Positions 13,094-20,843 of a stretch of DNA of 21,640 bases are shown piece after piece. Position numbers and translations under genes: made by a program. Below the pieces are notes generated by a model. The model was not told the DNA's origin and did no database searches. It worked only from the letters and a program-made list of their open reading frames with translations. Source of the stretch: a virus; the IMG/VR virus record IMGVR_UViG_3300021085_000261, positions 1 to 21,640 of that record; one strand, given 5' to 3'. The first letter of the stretch is position 1. Every line of letters starts with the position of its first letter.

Positions 13094-14864
13094 CATAAAC
13101 TTCGTGCAGCTGTCAAGCTACACCTCTCCAACGATTACAGAGAACGCTCGTAGCGGATGGGTAGAGTATGGCGAGGACAATAACTACTTCCAGTACCTGA
13201 TTGACCGATACAACGGATCACCTACTAACAACGCAGTAGTGTCTGGTATCATTGACATGATATTCGGTAAGGGTATAGATGCAACAGATTCAGCACAAAA
13301 TCCAGAGGGCTACTTGCAACTGCGTAAGCTGATTAAGGATAGCGAACTGAAGAAGGTCATCAACGACTACTACTTGCTAGGGAACGGAGCGTTCCAAGTC
13401 ATCTACAACAGAGACAAGAGCAAGATCGTTGAGGTGTACCATATGCCAGTAGAATGCCTACGCTCTGAGAAGTGTAACGCTGAAGGCGATGTTGAGGGTT
13501 ACTACTATGCTTATGATTGGGGTGCAGTACGCTCTAAGAAAGGCGTAGAACGCATTCCAGCCTTTGGTTATGGCGAAGCATCTGAGAAGGTAGAGATACT
13601 CTACTTTAGACCTTATAGATCAGGAAGCTATTACTACTCACCAGTAGACTATCAAGGAGCGTTACCATACGCAGAGCTAGAGGGTGAGGTTGCAAACTAC
13701 CACATCAACAACATCAAGAACGGACTAGCTCCTTCTATGATTGTGAACTTTAACAATGGTGTACCTCCAGAGGAGGAGCGTGATATCATTGAATCACAGA
13801 TTAAGCAGAAGTGGAGTGGTTCATCGAACTCAGGTAAGTTCATCCTAGCGTTTAATGATGACTCAAATAGCGCAGCGAGTATTGAGCCTGTGCAACTATC
13901 CGATGCTCACAACCAGTACGAGTTCTTATCTAGAGAATCACAGCAGAAGGTACTAGTAGGTCATAGAATCACTAGCCCTATGCTGTTCGGTGTTAAAGAC
14001 CAAACAGGTCTAGGCAATAATGCTGATGAGATAAAGACAGCATTCCAGCTGTTTGATAACAGCGTTATCCAACCAAAGCAAGACCAAGTCATTGCAGCAC
14101 TTGATCAGATACTAGGATTCAACAACATTGCACTCAACCTATACTTTAAGACTCTTACTCCTATCGAGTTTACAGACTTAGAGAACGCTAAGACTACTGA
14201 GGTAATAGAGGAGGAAACAGGAGTCAAGATGAGCAAGTGTTCTATGGATATGCCAGAGGAGTACGATACTATGGTCGATGACCTTATCGCTTTAGGTGAG
14301 GATGTAGATGAAGATCAATGGGAACTAGTAGATGAGCGTGATGTAGACTACGATCAGGAAGATGCACTAGACTCTACGCTGAAGTTTGCCTCTACTGGTA
14401 CAGCAAGACCTAACGCTAACAGCGAACAAGATGGTGAGAATGTAGAGGGTACTCAGTTCCTAGTTCGTTACAGATACGATGGAAGCAAATCACCACAGCG
14501 TGAGTTCTGCCGTAAGATGATGACAGCGAACAAAGTCTATCGCAAAGAGGACATCATGACTATGGACAACCAAGCGGTGAACGCTGGGTTCGGAGTCAAT
14601 GGTGCAAGTACCTACTCTATCTGGTTGTATAAGGGTGGTGCTAGATGCAAACACAAGTGGGTTCGTAGAACCTACATGAGTAAGGGAGGGGTAAGACCTG
14701 ATGTTAAGAGTCCGAATGCTGAAACAATCAGCACAACGAAAGCAAGACAGAAGGGCTTTAGACCAGAGGCTAATGACTCAAAGGTAGCTGTAACTCCTAG
14801 TAACATGAAGAACAAGGGGTTCGTGAACCCTCCATCTATTAAGGACATTCAAGGAGGTATATAA
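13083..14864 (+). CDS. Portal protein with an extra C-terminal domain
   Basis: The 593-residue protein begins MANNINFVQLSSYTSPTITE and has portal features: GWVEYGEDNNYFQYLIDRYN, NNAVVSGIIDMIFGKG, a DYYLLGNGAFQVIYNRD region and a long central segment with QKVLVGHRITSPMLFGVKDQ. Portals form the 12-fold ring through which DNA enters. After an acidic linker (about 395-440) a further domain carries FLVRYRYDG, FCRKMMTANKVYRKEDIMTM, AVNAGFGVNG and a SIWLYKGGARCKHKWVRRTY block with Cys and His. I remember this second module on Bacteroidetes phage portals, with unknown function. Its stop shares one base with the next start (ATAATGG). Confidence 0.85.
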   Translation: MANNINFVQLSSYTSPTITENARSGWVEYGEDNNYFQYLIDRYNGSPTNNAVVSGIIDMIFGKGIDATDSAQNPEGYLQLRKLIKDSELKKVINDYYLLGNGAFQVIYNRDKSKIVEVYHMPVECLRSEKCNAEGDVEGYYYAYDWGAVRSKKGVERIPAFGYGEASEKVEILYFRPYRSGSYYYSPVDYQGALPYAELEGEVANYHINNIKNGLAPSMIVNFNNGVPPEEERDIIESQIKQKWSGSSNSGKFILAFNDDSNSAASIEPVQLSDAHNQYEFLSRESQQKVLVGHRITSPMLFGVKDQTGLGNNADEIKTAFQLFDNSVIQPKQDQVIAALDQILGFNNIALNLYFKTLTPIEFTDLENAKTTEVIEEETGVKMSKCSMDMPEEYDTMVDDLIALGEDVDEDQWELVDERDVDYDQEDALDSTLKFASTGTARPNANSEQDGENVEGTQFLVRYRYDGSKSPQREFCRKMMTANKVYRKEDIMTMDNQAVNAGFGVNGASTYSIWLYKGGARCKHKWVRRTYMSKGGVRPDVKSPNAETISTTKARQKGFRPEANDSKVAVTPSNMKNKGFVNPPSIKDIQGGI

Positions 14865-15364
14865 TGGCGCAGATACTATTTGTCAGCCCAGCTGATGTTA
14901 TAAAGAGAACAGGAATCAACGGCAATGTGGACAGAGATCAGATGATCCAGTTCATCAAGATTGCTCAGGACATCCACATTCAGAACATACTAGGCACTAA
15001 GCTATTCAACAAGATAGCTAGTGATATCAATGGTGATACTTTGACAGGTAACTATCTTACGCTCTTTACGAGCTACATTCAGGATATGGTGATACACTAT
15101 GCAACGATAGAGATATTGCCTTACATCCACTATAAGGTAGCAAATGGAGGCATCTATGTAAAGGGTGCAGAGAATGGCGAGAGCGTAACAAAGCAAGATC
15201 TGGACTACCTAGTACAAAAGGAGCGAGACATCGCAGAGCATTACTCTCGTAGGTTCGTAGATCACATGGCGTATTATAGCAGCTTGTACCCTGAGTACAA
15301 CAACAGCAGCAACGATGATATGTACCCTAGTAAGAATCAGAACTTCAATGGATGGGTTTTATAG
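14864..15364 (+). CDS. Head-tail connector protein (gp6-like, DUF6712 type)
   Basis: The start ATG 14864 overlaps the portal stop by one base and has one of the few good Shine-Dalgarno sites here (AGGAGG at 14850-14855, eight bases before the ATG). The 166-residue protein is mostly helical, with VDRDQMIQFIKIAQDIHIQN, ILGTKLFNKIASDI, YIQDMVIHYATIEILPYIHY and a KQDLDYLVQKERDIAEHYSR helix. This matches the pattern I know from Bacteroidetes head-tail connector proteins annotated DUF6712. It would sit under the portal as an adaptor. The stop TAG lies inside motif copy E. Confidence 0.75.
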   Translation: MAQILFVSPADVIKRTGINGNVDRDQMIQFIKIAQDIHIQNILGTKLFNKIASDINGDTLTGNYLTLFTSYIQDMVIHYATIEILPYIHYKVANGGIYVKGAENGESVTKQDLDYLVQKERDIAEHYSRRFVDHMAYYSSLYPEYNNSSNDDMYPSKNQNFNGWVL

Positions 15365-15444
15365 TTAAGAAGATCTACAAGCCAAAGGCTTCAAACATAA
15401 AGAAGCTAAAGGTGTATCTAAAAAAACAGAATAAGAATGGGTAA
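15352..15444 (+). CDS. Basic mini-protein, 30 aa
   Basis: ATG 15352 lies in the end of the connector gene and the TAA stop at 15442-15444 overlaps the next start. The product begins MGFIVKKIYKPKASNIKKLK and has ten Lys in 30 residues. The frame exactly bridges the 72-base gap between two structural genes with overlaps at both ends, as the 47-residue gene at 7769 does. Its small size makes chance possible. Function unknown; RNA or DNA contact would suit the charge. Confidence 0.45.
   Translation: MGFIVKKIYKPKASNIKKLKVYLKKQNKNG
15354..15367 (+). promoter_or_regulatory. Boundary motif copy E, GGGTTTTATAGTTA, before the fibre cassette
   Basis: Identical over 14 bases to copy A (703-716). It spans the stop of the connector gene and lies 69 bases before the next large frame at 15437. 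The fibre genes with different composition follow. Confidence 0.35.
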
Positions 15445-15730
15445 CGGCTACGGAGCAATATACGGAAGCACTTGGTGGGGTTCACAGAACGACATCAACT
15501 TCAACGAGATTAGCTACTACATCTATGCGGTAGATGAGTTAAAGACACGAGCATTAGCTGATGGTGCTATTATGGAAGGCTTTGGTTGTGCGAGTGAGTC
15601 TATCCGTACAATGGGTGAGAGAGATTCAGCAGAGGCGATGTTTGATGCTTACAGCGTTAGGGTAGTTGCCGATAGCGGAGCTACGGAGGCAAGAATCTGT
15701 ACTATTAAAGAAATAAGTTTACTACGATGA
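15437..15730 (+). CDS. Small tail-associated hypothetical protein, 97 aa
   Basis: The product begins MGNGYGAIYGSTWWGSQNDI, with Gly and aromatic residues, followed by NEISYYIYAVDELKTRALAD and a C-terminal part with SVRVVADSGATEARICTIKE. The Gly/Trp-rich start is often seen in small phage tail or fibre-adjacent proteins of Bacteroidetes phages. No catalytic motif is visible. The stop overlaps the first fibre gene (ATGA), suggesting it is made together with the fibres, perhaps as an adaptor or base for them. The codon style is still that of the main genome. Confidence 0.6.
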   Translation: MGNGYGAIYGSTWWGSQNDINFNEISYYIYAVDELKTRALADGAIMEGFGCASESIRTMGERDSAEAMFDAYSVRVVADSGATEARICTIKEISLLR

Positions 15731-17457
15731 GTATATACAAGTCAAGCAGTTTAGCAATGCTTCCTACTGCGTATAAGGATGGGAAGTTGTATAGTGTACG
15801 CCCTACTGATGGTAGTGGGGACTTCACATTTAGTAGGGGTTCAAATCTTGCTGCTACAAGAATTTCAGCTTCGCAGTTAATAGAGAAGGGTAGAGAGAAT
15901 CTCTTGCTGCAATCAAATACCTTTGATACTACTTGGACTACGACAAGAGCAACTTTTGTTGGTGGTCAAGCAGGGTATGATGGCTCAAACAACGCTTGGG
16001 CAATGGTTGATAACACCACTAATAGCACCCACTTATCTGCTCAATCATTATCACTCGGAGCAAGTGTTGCTACTTTTAGTATTTATGCAAAGGCTAATGA
16101 TGTTGATTTCCTTGCGGTACGCTTTGAAGGTTCATCAGTAGATTACGCTTACTTTAATTTAGCTTCTGGAACATTAGGCACTATTGACTCGGATTATATT
16201 GAGGCAAGAATTACAGATGTAGGTTCTGGTTGGTATCGTTGTGAAGCAACGAGAGTATTAGCGGCAAGTGGAAATCAAGTGGTTTTATTAGCTGCTCAAG
16301 CCAACAATGACCCAACATACGCAGGTGCAGGGACTACGGCACTATACATACAAGACTCACAAGTAGAATTAGGTCTCGTAGCTACTGAATACATTGAGAC
16401 AGGAGCATCTACTGCACAAAGTGGTATATTAGAGGACTTACCGAGATTAGATTATAGTGGTGGTGCTTCGTGTCCTGCTCTTTTACTTGAGCCTCAAAGA
16501 ACAAATAAGGCTAATTATAGTGAGGGATATGTAGGGTATCAAACATCCACAAGCGGTACAGGTGTAGCCCCTGTTGTAAGCCAAAACGCTGCCGTATCTC
16601 CTGATGGTACACAAAATGCTTTTAGAGTAGACTTAAATAGAGGCACGGGTAATACAGGTTCGGATTGGAGTTGGATATATCAAAGTAATATTGGATATGT
16701 TGGTTCTAATGTGATTAGCGTGTATCTTAAAGCAGCCACAAGCAACGACATCGGAAAGGAAATTGCCATTCGTGCAGCAGGTGGTTCAAATGCTGTAGTA
16801 TTAACCGCTGATTGGAAAAGACACGAAATAATTAAAACATCAACCGCAACATCCGATTTAGGATTGTATTCAAGAGGTGGAGAAAATGCAGACAATGCGG
16901 TTTCTTGTTATGTGTATGGATGGCAAGTAGAAAACAATTCAAGTTACCCTACAAGTTACATACCTACTATGGGTTCTGCGGTTACGAGGTCTCAAGATGT
17001 TTGTAGTGGAGCAGGAGATGCTGATACCTTTAACGATAGTGAGGGTACTTTGTTTGCAGAGATATTTATTGAAGAAGAAATAGATTCTAATATAAATATA
17101 AGCGTTTCTAAAGGTACTCACGCACAAGATTTGACCAAGTTTATTTATTTGCCATCTACTAATGAATTTAGGTTTGAAATATTTGGAGGAGCCGTTGGAA
17201 CCTCAATAACTATTAACAATTTATCTTTAGGTGTATATAATAAAATTGCGGGTTCTTATGATGGGTCAGATGTAAAATTATACATAAATGGTGTTCAAAT
17301 AGGTACTGCATCAACAAATCAACTACCTACTGGTTTGAATCAATTTAATTTTGATAGAGCGGATGGTACTGCACCTTTTAAGGGGAAGGCAAAAAAAGTT
17401 TTATACTTCCCAACTGCATTAACTGATAGCGAGTGTATCGCATTAACAACTATATAA
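15727..17457 (+). CDS. Receptor-binding / tail fibre protein 1 (carbohydrate-binding modules plus LamG-like domain)
   Basis: The 576-residue product has four parts. Residues 1-55 form a head that is shared with the next gene (GDFTFSRGSNLAATR). Residues 58-225 form a carbohydrate-binding-like sandwich with NLLLQSNTFDTTW, FSIYAKANDVDF, GSGWYRCEATR and ALYIQDSQVELGL. After a linker (PRLDYSGGASCPALLLEPQR), residues 260-421 repeat the fold and end YIPTMGSAVTR. Residues 430-576 resemble a concanavalin A/LamG domain (GSYDGSDVKLYINGVQIGTA). Such modules bind sugars on cell surfaces. TTA leucine and AT-rich codons differ from the neighbours, and GATC and CTAG are absent. No enzymatic residues seen. 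Confidence 0.75.
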   Translation: MSIYKSSSLAMLPTAYKDGKLYSVRPTDGSGDFTFSRGSNLAATRISASQLIEKGRENLLLQSNTFDTTWTTTRATFVGGQAGYDGSNNAWAMVDNTTNSTHLSAQSLSLGASVATFSIYAKANDVDFLAVRFEGSSVDYAYFNLASGTLGTIDSDYIEARITDVGSGWYRCEATRVLAASGNQVVLLAAQANNDPTYAGAGTTALYIQDSQVELGLVATEYIETGASTAQSGILEDLPRLDYSGGASCPALLLEPQRTNKANYSEGYVGYQTSTSGTGVAPVVSQNAAVSPDGTQNAFRVDLNRGTGNTGSDWSWIYQSNIGYVGSNVISVYLKAATSNDIGKEIAIRAAGGSNAVVLTADWKRHEIIKTSTATSDLGLYSRGGENADNAVSCYVYGWQVENNSSYPTSYIPTMGSAVTRSQDVCSGAGDADTFNDSEGTLFAEIFIEEEIDSNINISVSKGTHAQDLTKFIYLPSTNEFRFEIFGGAVGTSITINNLSLGVYNKIAGSYDGSDVKLYINGVQIGTASTNQLPTGLNQFNFDRADGTAPFKGKAKKVLYFPTALTDSECIALTTI

Positions 17458-17458
17458 G

Positions 17459-19195
17459 ATGAGTATATACGACAAAAGCAGTTTGGTCTTAATACCAAGC
17501 GGTACAAAGGCAGGTAAGGTCTACTCGCAGAAACCTGTAAGCGGTGATGGTGATTTTACTTTCACTCGTTCATCTGCTGCTACGAGAGTTAATGCAGATG
17601 GTAATATAGAGAAGGAGACAAGTAACTTGCTGACCTACTCTAATACTTTTAGTTCTTGGACACCTGCTAACGCTGTATTAACAGATGGTCAATCTGGTTA
17701 TGATGGAACAAGTGATGCTTGGTTATTAGACAAAGCTGCATCAGCAGGGAATATACAATTAAATGTTTCTTCAAGTGGTGTTAATACTTTTAGTTATTAT
17801 GCTAAAGCAGGGAGTGTTGATTGGACAAGGTTATTGATTTTAGGAACTACTAACGCATCAACATACATTAACTTAACGAATGGTGCAATAGGTGTAGGCG
17901 GTGGTGGCTTTATTGATGCTACGGCAACAGATGTAGGTAGTGGTTGGTGGAGAGTTTCTATTACTCATTCTACTGCAATTACTCAAGTTCGTATTTATCC
18001 TGCACCTGCCGACAACGATACAAGTGGTTCAAGCGGTAACATCTACATCCAAGATGCCCAACTAAATCAAGGGCTGATAGCGCAAGAGGTGATTACTACA
18101 ACTACATCTGCCGTATATGGAGGTATTACAGACAATACTCCAAGATTGGACTATACGGATAGTTCGTGTCCTGCACTATTGTTAGAGCCACAACGGACTA
18201 ATGTTGTTACGCAGTCGGAGTATTACGATACAGGCAATGGATACTTCAATTCATTTGCATTACACGACATCGTAACAAATACTACTGCAACAAAATCTCC
18301 AACAGGTGATTATTCTGCTTCAAAGATTATACCTGACACATCAAATAGTAGCAACCATAACATATATGGAAGTAATGTTACCTCTGGTACAAAGTATGCG
18401 GTTTCAATCTTCGCTAAAGCAGCAGAGTATAATTATTTACTGATTCGTGGTCTTGGTCTTGGCGGAAGTGGCGGAGCAAGATTTAATATATCAACAGGAG
18501 TTGTTGAAGGTGTTGCAGGATATGATTCAGCAACAATAGAGGATTACGGAAACGGATGGTATAGATGTATTGCAGTCGGTACTGCTACCTCTACAACAGG
18601 TGCGTACTATCACGCTTCTCCAACTGCTGCATTCACATCATTTCAAGGAAACAACTCCGATGGTATTTACATTTACGGAGCGCAAATAGAAGCAGGAAGT
18701 TACGCAACATCCTACATACCTACCTATGGGAGTAGTGTAACTCGTGTGGGTGAAACAAACTCCGTAACAGGTGTGAGTGATATTATTGGGCAAGAACAAG
18801 GCACTTTCTTTGTTGAATGGGAAAATATAGGTGATACATCAAGACCTTATTTAGCATTGAGCGCAGGAGGTTCTACGGCTAACCGAGTGTTGATTTATGA
18901 AAGTAGCGGTGTAAATGCTCAAATAAAAAGCGGAGGCTCTGTGGTATTTCAATCTACTACTGCATCTGTAAGCGGAACAATAAAAGCAGCAGTCGCATAC
19001 AACACAAATGATTTTGTATTCTATGTAAATGGAACGCAATATGGCACGGATTCAAGTGGCGCTACATTTAGCGGAACAACTTTAAGTGAAATAGAATTTG
19101 ACCACGCAGGGTTGATTGGTGCATCAATAAAACAATCACTTGTATTCAAGACACGACTAACAAACTCTGAATTAGCAGATTTAACTACACTATAA
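17459..19195 (+). CDS. Receptor-binding / tail fibre protein 2, paralogue of the previous gene
   Basis: The 578-residue product has the same parts as its neighbour. The head is shared (GDFTFTRSSAATRV). The first module covers about 56-213 (NLLTYSNTFSSW, FSYYAKAGSVDW, GSGWWRVSIT, IYIQDAQLNQGL), the linker is PRLDYTDSSCPALLLEPQRT, and the second module covers about 250-429 (GNGWYRCIAVGT, YIYGAQIEAG, YIPTYGSSVTR). A LamG-like end at about 435-578 includes FVFYVNGTQYG. The heads and linkers are most alike while the second modules and ends have diverged, so receptor preference probably differs. Both genes start ATGAGTATATAC. The gap between the two genes is one base. The duplication is old at DNA level. 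Confidence 0.75.
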   Translation: MSIYDKSSLVLIPSGTKAGKVYSQKPVSGDGDFTFTRSSAATRVNADGNIEKETSNLLTYSNTFSSWTPANAVLTDGQSGYDGTSDAWLLDKAASAGNIQLNVSSSGVNTFSYYAKAGSVDWTRLLILGTTNASTYINLTNGAIGVGGGGFIDATATDVGSGWWRVSITHSTAITQVRIYPAPADNDTSGSSGNIYIQDAQLNQGLIAQEVITTTTSAVYGGITDNTPRLDYTDSSCPALLLEPQRTNVVTQSEYYDTGNGYFNSFALHDIVTNTTATKSPTGDYSASKIIPDTSNSSNHNIYGSNVTSGTKYAVSIFAKAAEYNYLLIRGLGLGGSGGARFNISTGVVEGVAGYDSATIEDYGNGWYRCIAVGTATSTTGAYYHASPTAAFTSFQGNNSDGIYIYGAQIEAGSYATSYIPTYGSSVTRVGETNSVTGVSDIIGQEQGTFFVEWENIGDTSRPYLALSAGGSTANRVLIYESSGVNAQIKSGGSVVFQSTTASVSGTIKAAVAYNTNDFVFYVNGTQYGTDSSGATFSGTTLSEIEFDHAGLIGASIKQSLVFKTRLTNSELADLTTL

Positions 19196-19563
19196 TGAAA
19201 ACATTTAGAAAATACTCATTCGGCTCTAAAGGAGCAGCAACTACGAAACTGAATGCCTTACCACACGATGAGGAAGGTAACCCTAACCACAACCATAGTA
19301 TCGTACATCTTGGAAATCTCGTAGAGACTGAAGGTACATACGATGATGAAGGAAACGAACTCACCGCACCTGTACTATCTTCTACCTACCACATAGATGT
19401 TCTATGGGATGGTGAGGCATTAGAGTCTTGGGATAGTGCTATGGTATGGTGTGCGCCTATGGGCATCCATACTTTTGGTTCAAGCTCTGCTATTGCGGAA
19501 TGGACAGAGGCTTGTAAGGAGTTGCATCCAGAGTACTTCCCAGAACCAAGCGAGGAAGTATAA
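19195..19563 (+). CDS. Hypothetical protein after the fibres, 122 aa
   Basis: The start overlaps the fibre stop (TAATG). The product begins MKTFRKYSFGSKGAATTKLN and includes a His/Asn-rich part (GNPNHNHSIVHLGNLVETEG), an STYHIDVLWDGEALESWDSA strand region and a WCAPMGIHTFGSS segment, ending in an acidic PEPSEEV tail. I recall similar unnamed proteins beside fibres of Bacteroidetes phages. Codons return to the main genome style (CTA, GATG). It could be a fibre assembly factor or virion part; no function can be given. Confidence 0.6.
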   Translation: MKTFRKYSFGSKGAATTKLNALPHDEEGNPNHNHSIVHLGNLVETEGTYDDEGNELTAPVLSSTYHIDVLWDGEALESWDSAMVWCAPMGIHTFGSSSAIAEWTEACKELHPEYFPEPSEEV

Positions 19564-19703
19564 TGAAGCCTAGATGGAATGTACCACAGGACAAGCGTAG
19601 AGGATGCCTCTGTAAAGATGGCAAGAGATACTCTCGTGAGTGCTGTAATGGTGAGCTGATCAATCAGGGTATAGGTAAGATCTACAAAGATGAGACTGAG
19701 TAA
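19563..19703 (+). CDS. Small cysteine-containing protein, 46 aa
   Basis: ATG 19563 overlaps the previous stop (TAATG) and TAA at 19701-19703 lies within the next gene. The product has four Cys at 15, 17, 27 and 28 (RRGCLCKDGKRYSRECCNGE) followed by LINQGIGKIYKDE. The C.C...YS..CC.G....QGIG pattern recurs in small phage proteins of Bacteroidetes hosts, as I recall. A zinc site or disulphide-bonded fold is possible. Its position before the lysis cassette does not settle its function. Confidence 0.6.
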   Translation: MKPRWNVPQDKRRGCLCKDGKRYSRECCNGELINQGIGKIYKDETE

Positions 19704-20148
19704 GAACTTGACATTGGCTGAGGTTACAAAATCAGCAACTGCTATCCGTAAGGGCATCTCTAACGAGCCAACCATTGAGCATCTAGAGAATCTAAAAGCA
19801 GTAGCTGAGAACATCTTCCAGCCATTGAGAGATAAGTTCGCTGTGCCTATTGCGATCACGAGTGGATATCGTTCTGCTGATTTGAATAAAGCCATAGGCG
19901 GTAGTAGTACCTCTCAGCATTGCAAAGGTCAAGCCATTGACATTGATGCAGATGTATATGGTGGTCTAACGAACAAGGAGATCTTCGACTATATCAAGGA
20001 CTCGCTAGACTTTGATCAGTTGATTTATGAGTTCGGAACTAAAAACAACCCAGCATGGGTACATTGTAGTTTTATAAGTAGCGGCAATCGTAGACAGATT
20101 CTACGAGCCATCAAGAAAAACGGAAAGACAAGCTATGAACTTTATTAA
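19690..20148 (+). CDS. Peptidase M15-type endolysin
   Basis: The 152-residue product has the M15A zinc peptidase pattern: SGYRSADLN at 58-66, the zinc motif SQHCKGQAID at 75-84 with H77 and D84, an acidic residue in QLIYEFG (E114), and the third ligand in WVHCSF (H125). This family cleaves peptidoglycan cross-links or stem peptides (D-Ala-D-Ala type or L-Ala-D-Glu). There is no signal peptide, so release through a holin is expected, and holin-like genes follow directly. It overlaps the preceding small gene by 14 bases and the next by 14. Confidence 0.85.
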   Translation: MRLSKNLTLAEVTKSATAIRKGISNEPTIEHLENLKAVAENIFQPLRDKFAVPIAITSGYRSADLNKAIGGSSTSQHCKGQAIDIDADVYGGLTNKEIFDYIKDSLDFDQLIYEFGTKNNPAWVHCSFISSGNRRQILRAIKKNGKTSYELY

Positions 20149-20356
20149 GATATTCAAAGACACTAACGACTGGAACGAGAAAACCATCATTGGTTTCTTA
20201 TCGTTTGCTGTTATGGTGTTAGTCATGGTAGCTGATGTAGTTACAGGTTGGCTAGGCAAGGATTTACTCGTGAACGAGTTTATCTACAACTCATTCGTGT
20301 TTGTAACATTAGGCAGCTTCGGTATTGCTGGTCTAGAAAAGTTTGCTAAGAAATGA
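20135..20356 (+). CDS. Holin-like membrane protein, two transmembrane segments (73 aa)
   Basis: The product begins MNFIKIFKDTNDWNEKTIIG. Hydrophobic segments lie at about 18-40 (IIGFLSFAVMVLVMVADVVT) and 48-67 (FIYNSFVFVTLGSFGIAGL), with a basic end (KFAKK). Size, two membrane spans and position right after the endolysin fit a holin. Its N-terminal KIFKDTNDW pattern recurs in Bacteroidetes phages in my memory. The alternative is an antiholin. The stop overlaps the next start (ATGA). Confidence 0.65.
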   Translation: MNFIKIFKDTNDWNEKTIIGFLSFAVMVLVMVADVVTGWLGKDLLVNEFIYNSFVFVTLGSFGIAGLEKFAKK

Positions 20357-20517
20357 CAGAGACAGATATAAAATTGATACTGCTTAACACAAGCACTTTT
20401 GCTATTAGCTTTGCACATATAGAAAACGCTTTGAAGATTGCACTGCTCTTAATCTCTATTGGATATACAGCGCAGCGTTGGTATCTAATGCACAAGGGCA
20501 ATGGCTCAAGAGACTAA
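20353..20517 (+). CDS. Small membrane protein in the lysis cassette, 54 aa
   Basis: ATG 20353 overlaps the holin stop as ATGA and TAA is at 20515-20517. The product begins MTETDIKLILLNTSTFAISF and has a hydrophobic core at about 24-40 (ENALKIALLLISIGYTAQRW), followed by a short basic tail. A single membrane span is likely. It could be a second holin, antiholin or holin partner. The 17-base overlap with the next gene supports it as real. Confidence 0.6.
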   Translation: MTETDIKLILLNTSTFAISFAHIENALKIALLLISIGYTAQRWYLMHKGNGSRD

Positions 20518-20752
20518 ATCTTTTCTAAAAGAAAATTGGTCAATGTTGATCTGGCTTGTTGCAGCAGTCTTTGCGGCAGGTGGTATTTATGCAGAGTTCT
20601 CATCCCTAAAGATGGAGTTGAATGTAGTGCATGAAAGATTAGATAAAAAGATTCTAGTCATAGAGAATCTAGAGGGAAGAATTTACGATATTGAAAAACA
20701 CTTAGAATACCGAAAAGGATATAATGAATCACAAAGAAACAAGCCAAGATAG
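20501..20752 (+). CDS. Membrane-anchored coiled-coil protein in the lysis cassette, 83 aa
   Basis: The product begins MAQETKSFLKENWSMLIWLV with a membrane span at about 14-31, then a coiled-coil candidate (SLKMELNVVHERLDKKILVI, then ENLEGRIYDIEKHLEYRKGY). An N-terminal anchor followed by a coiled coil is the layout of an inner-membrane spanin subunit (Rz), although the periplasmic part is short. It may instead be a holin regulator. The end overlaps the next small gene. Confidence 0.55.
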   Translation: MAQETKSFLKENWSMLIWLVAAVFAAGGIYAEFSSLKMELNVVHERLDKKILVIENLEGRIYDIEKHLEYRKGYNESQRNKPR

Positions 20753-20843
20753 TTTTGCAGACTTCGTTGATGAACTAACAGACCAAGAGCAGCCTAGCTG
20801 CAACATTGATAACCCTGAAGATTGCGAAGCATGTGGCAGTTAA
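20724..20843 (+). CDS. Acidic mini-protein with three Cys, 39 aa
   Basis: ATG 20724 lies in the end of the previous gene, and TAA 20841-20843 lies within the next. The product begins MNHKETSQDSFADFVDELTD and ends with C26, C34 and C37 in SCNIDNPEDCEACGS. It is acidic with no membrane segment. Coupled overlaps on both sides support it; the small size leaves room for doubt. No function known. Confidence 0.45.
   Translation: MNHKETSQDSFADFVDELTDQEQPSCNIDNPEDCEACGS

Noticed and set aside
19386-19895. 169-codon open frame on the minus strand
   Set aside because: It crosses three well-supported + strand genes, including the M15 peptidase, and has no family features.
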